Assembly: GCA_023386555.1 (NCBI GenBank)
Contig: JAEWJK010000003.1
Location: 186,001-250,000, forward strand
Length of the DNA stretch: 64,000 bases
DNA from: Bacteroidota bacterium
GTDB lineage: Bacteria > Bacteroidota > Bacteroidia > Chitinophagales > Chitinophagaceae
Reading direction: 5' to 3'
Of this stretch, positions 61,527 through 64,000 are shown piece after piece. Position 1 is the first letter of the stretch. Each line of letters begins with the position of its first letter. The notes beneath the pieces were generated by a model. That model made no database searches. It saw nothing but the letters and a program-made list of their open reading frames with translations, and was not told where the DNA came from. A program made the translations under genes and the position numbers.

Positions 61527-61555
61527 CATCGTCTGTTGTGTCACTCACTTGTACG
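61527..61555 (-). repeat. Dispersed intergenic repeat, short form
   Basis: The minus strand reads ACGTACAAGTGAGTGACACA then ACAGACGATGA. It fills the grpE-dnaJ gap. Confidence 0.8.
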
Positions 61556-61577
61556 TTCTGAGCTATATTGAGCAAAT

Positions 61578-61651
61578 CAAAATTCAAAAGTAAAAAGTAA
61601 AAACAGCAACGTTCAATGTTTTGACTTTTGAATTATTACTTTTTAACTTAT
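61578..61651. repeat. Mirrored heptamer tracts between dnaJ and grpE
   Basis: ATTCAAA, AGTAAAA, AGTAAAA from 61582 on one side and TTTTGAC, TTTTGAA, TTATTAC, TTTTTAA on the other form a loose inverted repeat. Bases 61578-61602 are the exact complement of 25031-25055. Confidence 0.7.
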
Positions 61652-62232
61652 TTCCCTACCACCACTTTTGCAAACCTGATGATCTTATCATTCAGGTAAT
61701 ATCCCTTCTGCACTTCATCAATAACTTTTCCTTTCAACTCATCATTTGGTGCAGGAATCTCAGTTATTGCTTCATGCTTCTCTACATCAAATTCTTCATG
61801 TACACTCTTCATTTCTTTAACGCCTTTCGACTGTAATGATGATCTCATTTTATTAAATACCAGCGTAACGCCTTCTTTAATTTGCGTAACGTCTTCAGTA
61901 GCCTGAATTTGCTTTTCAGCCCTATCGCAATCATCTAAAACATCCAGTAAAGAAACAATTACATCTTTACCGGCTGTTTGAATGAGTTCCAGCCTTTCTT
62001 TAGCTGTACGTCGACGAAAATTATCAAACTCAGCCATTAAACGGATGTATTTATCTTTCTGCTCCTGCAATTCAGCCTGCAGTTTTTCCATTTCTGATTC
62101 TTCAGACACAGGCTCGTTCAAATGAGTGGTGCCGGCTGCATTTTCGTCAGTATTTAACCCGAAATTTTCATTTATTTCTGCTGTTTCTGCCGAATTGTTA
62201 TCTTGTTCAACCTTCTTTTCTTTCTCTTTCAT
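61648..62232 (-). CDS. grpE: Nucleotide exchange factor GrpE
   Basis: The protein has 194 aa from ATG 62232 (MKEKEKKVEQDNNSAETAEI). The frame is open to 62358, but that extension overlaps the rlmI start region and is unlikely. An acidic, disordered N-terminus is followed by the long dimerisation coiled coil (KLQAELQEQKDKYIRLMAEF and DNFRRRTAKERLELIQTAGK), the helix bundle, and the beta-wing ending GYYLNDKIIRFAKVVVGK. It releases ADP from DnaK. Confidence 0.94.
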   Translation of the reverse strand: MKEKEKKVEQDNNSAETAEINENFGLNTDENAAGTTHLNEPVSEESEMEKLQAELQEQKDKYIRLMAEFDNFRRRTAKERLELIQTAGKDVIVSLLDVLDDCDRAEKQIQATEDVTQIKEGVTLVFNKMRSSLQSKGVKEMKSVHEEFDVEKHEAITEIPAPNDELKGKVIDEVQKGYYLNDKIIRFAKVVVGK

Positions 62233-62300
62233 ACCAATATAGTTAGCGGATAAAGTGTCAAAATTGTTGCCACGCAAAGAAAAGGGAAAAAATGGCAGAC

Positions 62301-62328
62301 TGGATGCTGGATGCCAGATGCTGGTATC
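62301..62328. repeat. Heptamer tract between grpE and rlmI
   Basis: Four 7-mers in register: TGGATGC, TGGATGC, CAGATGC, TGGTATC. Confidence 0.7.
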
Positions 62329-62336
62329 ATCAAGAG

Positions 62337-62344
62337 TATATTTG
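62337..62344 (+). promoter_or_regulatory. -7 box immediately upstream of rlmI
   Basis: TATATTTG fits TAnnTTTG and lies 6 bp before the ATG at 62351, predicting a leaderless mRNA. Confidence 0.5.
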
Positions 62345-62350
62345 CAGCCT

Positions 62351-63526
62351 ATGACCAAAGTTTTCTTAAACAGAAAGATCGCTCCAAGAATTGCTAATGG
62401 ACATCCATGGATTTTTGCTAATGAAGTTAACCGAATAGAAGGTGCTGTAAATGCAGGTGATACAGTTGAAGTTTATTACCACGATGAAAAATTTTGTGGC
62501 AGAGGATATATCAATCCCAAATCTCAGATACTGGTAAGATTACTAACAAGGAAAAAAGAAGACATAAACGAACAGTTTTTTTACAACCGAATCCTGGAAG
62601 CATGGAAATATCGTCAAAGTCTTGGCTATGTTGAAAATTGCAGATTGATATTTGGTGAGGCAGACCAAATGCCTGCTTTGATCATTGATAAGTTCAATGA
62701 CTATTTTGTTATTCAAAGCCTGGCTTTTGGTATTGACACATGGAAACCTGCTATTGTAAAAGCATTACAGCAGATATTCAATCCGAAGGGTATTTATGAA
62801 AGAAACGATGTTCCGGTAAGAGAACTGGAAGGATTATCGCAGCAAAAAGCATTTCTATCAGAACCATTCGATACAAAGATCATTATCAACGAAAATGGTT
62901 TGAAGTTTTATGTTGACATCGAGAATGGACAAAAGACTGGTTATTTTTTAGATCAGCAGGATAACCGAAGGGCTATTCAACATATTGTAAAAGGTGCTGA
63001 TGTTTTAGGTGCATTTACTTACACCGGCACTTTCGAAATTCATGCTGCCCATTACGGAGCTAAAAGTGTTTTGGGTTTGGATATTTCGGAAAATGCAGTT
63101 GCACAAGCTAATAAAAATGCTGAGTTAAACGAACTTCAGAATATTGTGAAGTTTGAAGCAATGAATGCATTTGATGTATTGAAAGTGTGGGTGAAAGAAG
63201 CAAGAAAATATGATGTGGTAATGTTAGATCCACCTGCATTTACCAAGAGTAGGGAAAGTATACAAAAAGCCATTACCGGTTATAAAGAGATTAATTTGAG
63301 AGGAATGAGGTTACTTAGAAATGGAGGCTTTTTAGTGACTTCAAGTTGCACGAATCTTGTTCAACCGGATTTATTTCTGCAGACGATTGAAATGGCTGCA
63401 AAAGATGCCAGAAAGAAATTGAGACAAGTAGTATTTCAAACACAAAGCAGCGATCATCCGATTGTATGGGGAATGGAAAATACTAATTATCTTAAGTTTT
63501 TAATTGTAGAGGTGACAGATAGATAA
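62351..63526 (+). CDS. rlmI: 23S rRNA (cytosine(1962)-C(5))-methyltransferase RlmI-like
   Basis: The protein has 391 aa from ATG 62351 (MTKVFLNRKIAPRIANGHPW); an in-frame GTG at 62255 would add 32 residues that cross the -7 box. An N-terminal PUA domain (about 1-80) precedes an EEHEE-type region and the SAM domain: ADVLGAFTYTGTFEIHAAHY, VLGLDISENAVAQANKNAEL, the motif IV VVMLDPPAFTKSRES, and the Cys-containing TSSCTNLVQPD. It methylates C5 of a 23S cytosine. The exact target position is inferred from the family. Confidence 0.93.
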   Translation: MTKVFLNRKIAPRIANGHPWIFANEVNRIEGAVNAGDTVEVYYHDEKFCGRGYINPKSQILVRLLTRKKEDINEQFFYNRILEAWKYRQSLGYVENCRLIFGEADQMPALIIDKFNDYFVIQSLAFGIDTWKPAIVKALQQIFNPKGIYERNDVPVRELEGLSQQKAFLSEPFDTKIIINENGLKFYVDIENGQKTGYFLDQQDNRRAIQHIVKGADVLGAFTYTGTFEIHAAHYGAKSVLGLDISENAVAQANKNAELNELQNIVKFEAMNAFDVLKVWVKEARKYDVVMLDPPAFTKSRESIQKAITGYKEINLRGMRLLRNGGFLVTSSCTNLVQPDLFLQTIEMAAKDARKKLRQVVFQTQSSDHPIVWGMENTNYLKFLIVEVTDR

Positions 63527-63572
63527 AGCTTATCCTGTTTTGTTGATGTTCCGTTAAATTGAACTCTATAAT

Positions 63573-64000
63573 ATGAAGTTTCAACTTGTATCGGTTGTTT
63601 GCATTTACTTGATCCTTATCGGATGCAAAGAATCTTTACATGTAAGCGGGTATTCTAAATTTAATGAGTTCTATTACAAAGATTCTATTCCATGGTTTAG
63701 ATATAAAAATGATTCATTAAATATTGCAGGCTATTTCAGATGGAACGGAAATGCCAGAGTTATTCCTAAGATTAAATATTTACCAGACTCAATTAAAAAC
63801 ATAGCGAAAATATTTCTTACAGGCGGTAGCTCTGTTTTATTTGCAACTTATAATCCTAGAAGGAAAAAATTTATTGGAGCAGGATATGTTCCTGTTACAA
63901 GAAAAGACGTTAGGCGAAAGAGTATTTTCCCTCACTTATATGAAATTGTTTCTTTTTCTAAAACGGCATTCAATCAACAAAACACGGATTACTTACCTAT
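63573..64000 (+). CDS. Lipoprotein of unknown function, truncated by the window edge
   Basis: An open frame from ATG 63573 runs to the end of the window (142 codons). The start is a lipoprotein signal, MKFQLVSVVCIYLILIGC. The mature part reads GYSKFNEFYYKDSIPWFRYK and WNGNARVIPKIKYLPDSIKN, with no motif I recognise. The gene continues beyond position 64000. Confidence 0.7.
   Translation, partial: MKFQLVSVVCIYLILIGCKESLHVSGYSKFNEFYYKDSIPWFRYKNDSLNIAGYFRWNGNARVIPKIKYLPDSIKNIAKIFLTGGSSVLFATYNPRRKKFIGAGYVPVTRKDVRRKSIFPHLYEIVSFSKTAFNQQNTDYLP

Noticed and set aside
62233..62358. N-terminal 42-residue extension of GrpE
   Set aside because: It overlaps the rlmI start, its -7 box and the heptamer tract; the GrpE family begins with an acidic stretch such as that from 62232.

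Overview
The window is a compact, AT-rich stretch of a Bacteroidota chromosome, most likely family Chitinophagaceae (the family is inferred). Pointers are: a type IX secretion cargo (PKD repeats plus a type B sorting domain) beside a PorP/SprF partner; a TonB with the Bacteroidota-type cytoplasmic N-terminus; a NamZ-type DUF1343 lipoprotein; a short NuoG without the molybdopterin half; SBBP/DUF7948-like sequence; TAnnTTTG-type -7 boxes; and weak Shine-Dalgarno sites. I saw no rRNA, tRNA, CRISPR array, prophage or classical IS.

Layout. 1-4415: the C-terminal part of a zincin metalloprotease, a PH-domain membrane protein, a MacB-like permease and a NamZ-like muramidase lipoprotein. 4561-20356 (minus strand): a complete respiratory complex I locus, nuoA to nuoN, interrupted by non-nuo genes: a 56-aa two-helix ORF, a nucleotidyltransferase with a 72-aa partner, a retropepsin-like protease with a DUF4440-like protein, a 46-aa membrane ORF and a GxxExxY nuclease-like gene. 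20463-24255: a TonB / small membrane protein / PstS-like / TPR operon. 24540-36013: mostly plus-strand housekeeping genes (LMW-PTP, hisS, rlmN, two pseudouridine synthases, lysA, an MlaF-like ATPase) with lipoproteins and a thiolase. 36142-40112 (minus): a membrane protein, an amino-acid-oxidase-like flavoprotein, a decayed TonB-C-like pseudogene and two tandem LD-carboxypeptidases. 40319-47024: a frameshifted CYTH gene, pckA, a deoxynucleoside kinase, trpS and recG (no canonical start codon). 47080-53310: the T9SS cargo and PorP/SprF pair, then two secreted coiled-coil proteins that share an identically placed palindromic operator. 53710-63526: glcD-like oxidase, barrel protein, LOG protein, symporter, O-methyltransferase, glucosaminidase/LysM, hpt, dnaJ, grpE and rlmI. 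A truncated lipoprotein gene runs off the right edge.

The most unusual content lies between genes. (1) A dispersed intergenic repeat occurs about 15 times in both orientations, in a long form (about 75-90 bp) and short forms that look like the two ends joined. (2) Many intergenic tracts of about 4-6 units have a strict 7-nt (sometimes 8 or 9) period but a different unit sequence at each locus; two of them lie inside hisS and rluB. (3) The GxxExxY gene is bounded by 42-bp inverted repeats with matching heptamer spacing, so gene plus ends look like a mobile unit inserted in the nuo operon. (4) Three TACGAW-N4-TTCGTA palindromes mark a two-gene regulon whose regulator is outside the window.

All family calls come from reading motifs by eye; no database search was run.
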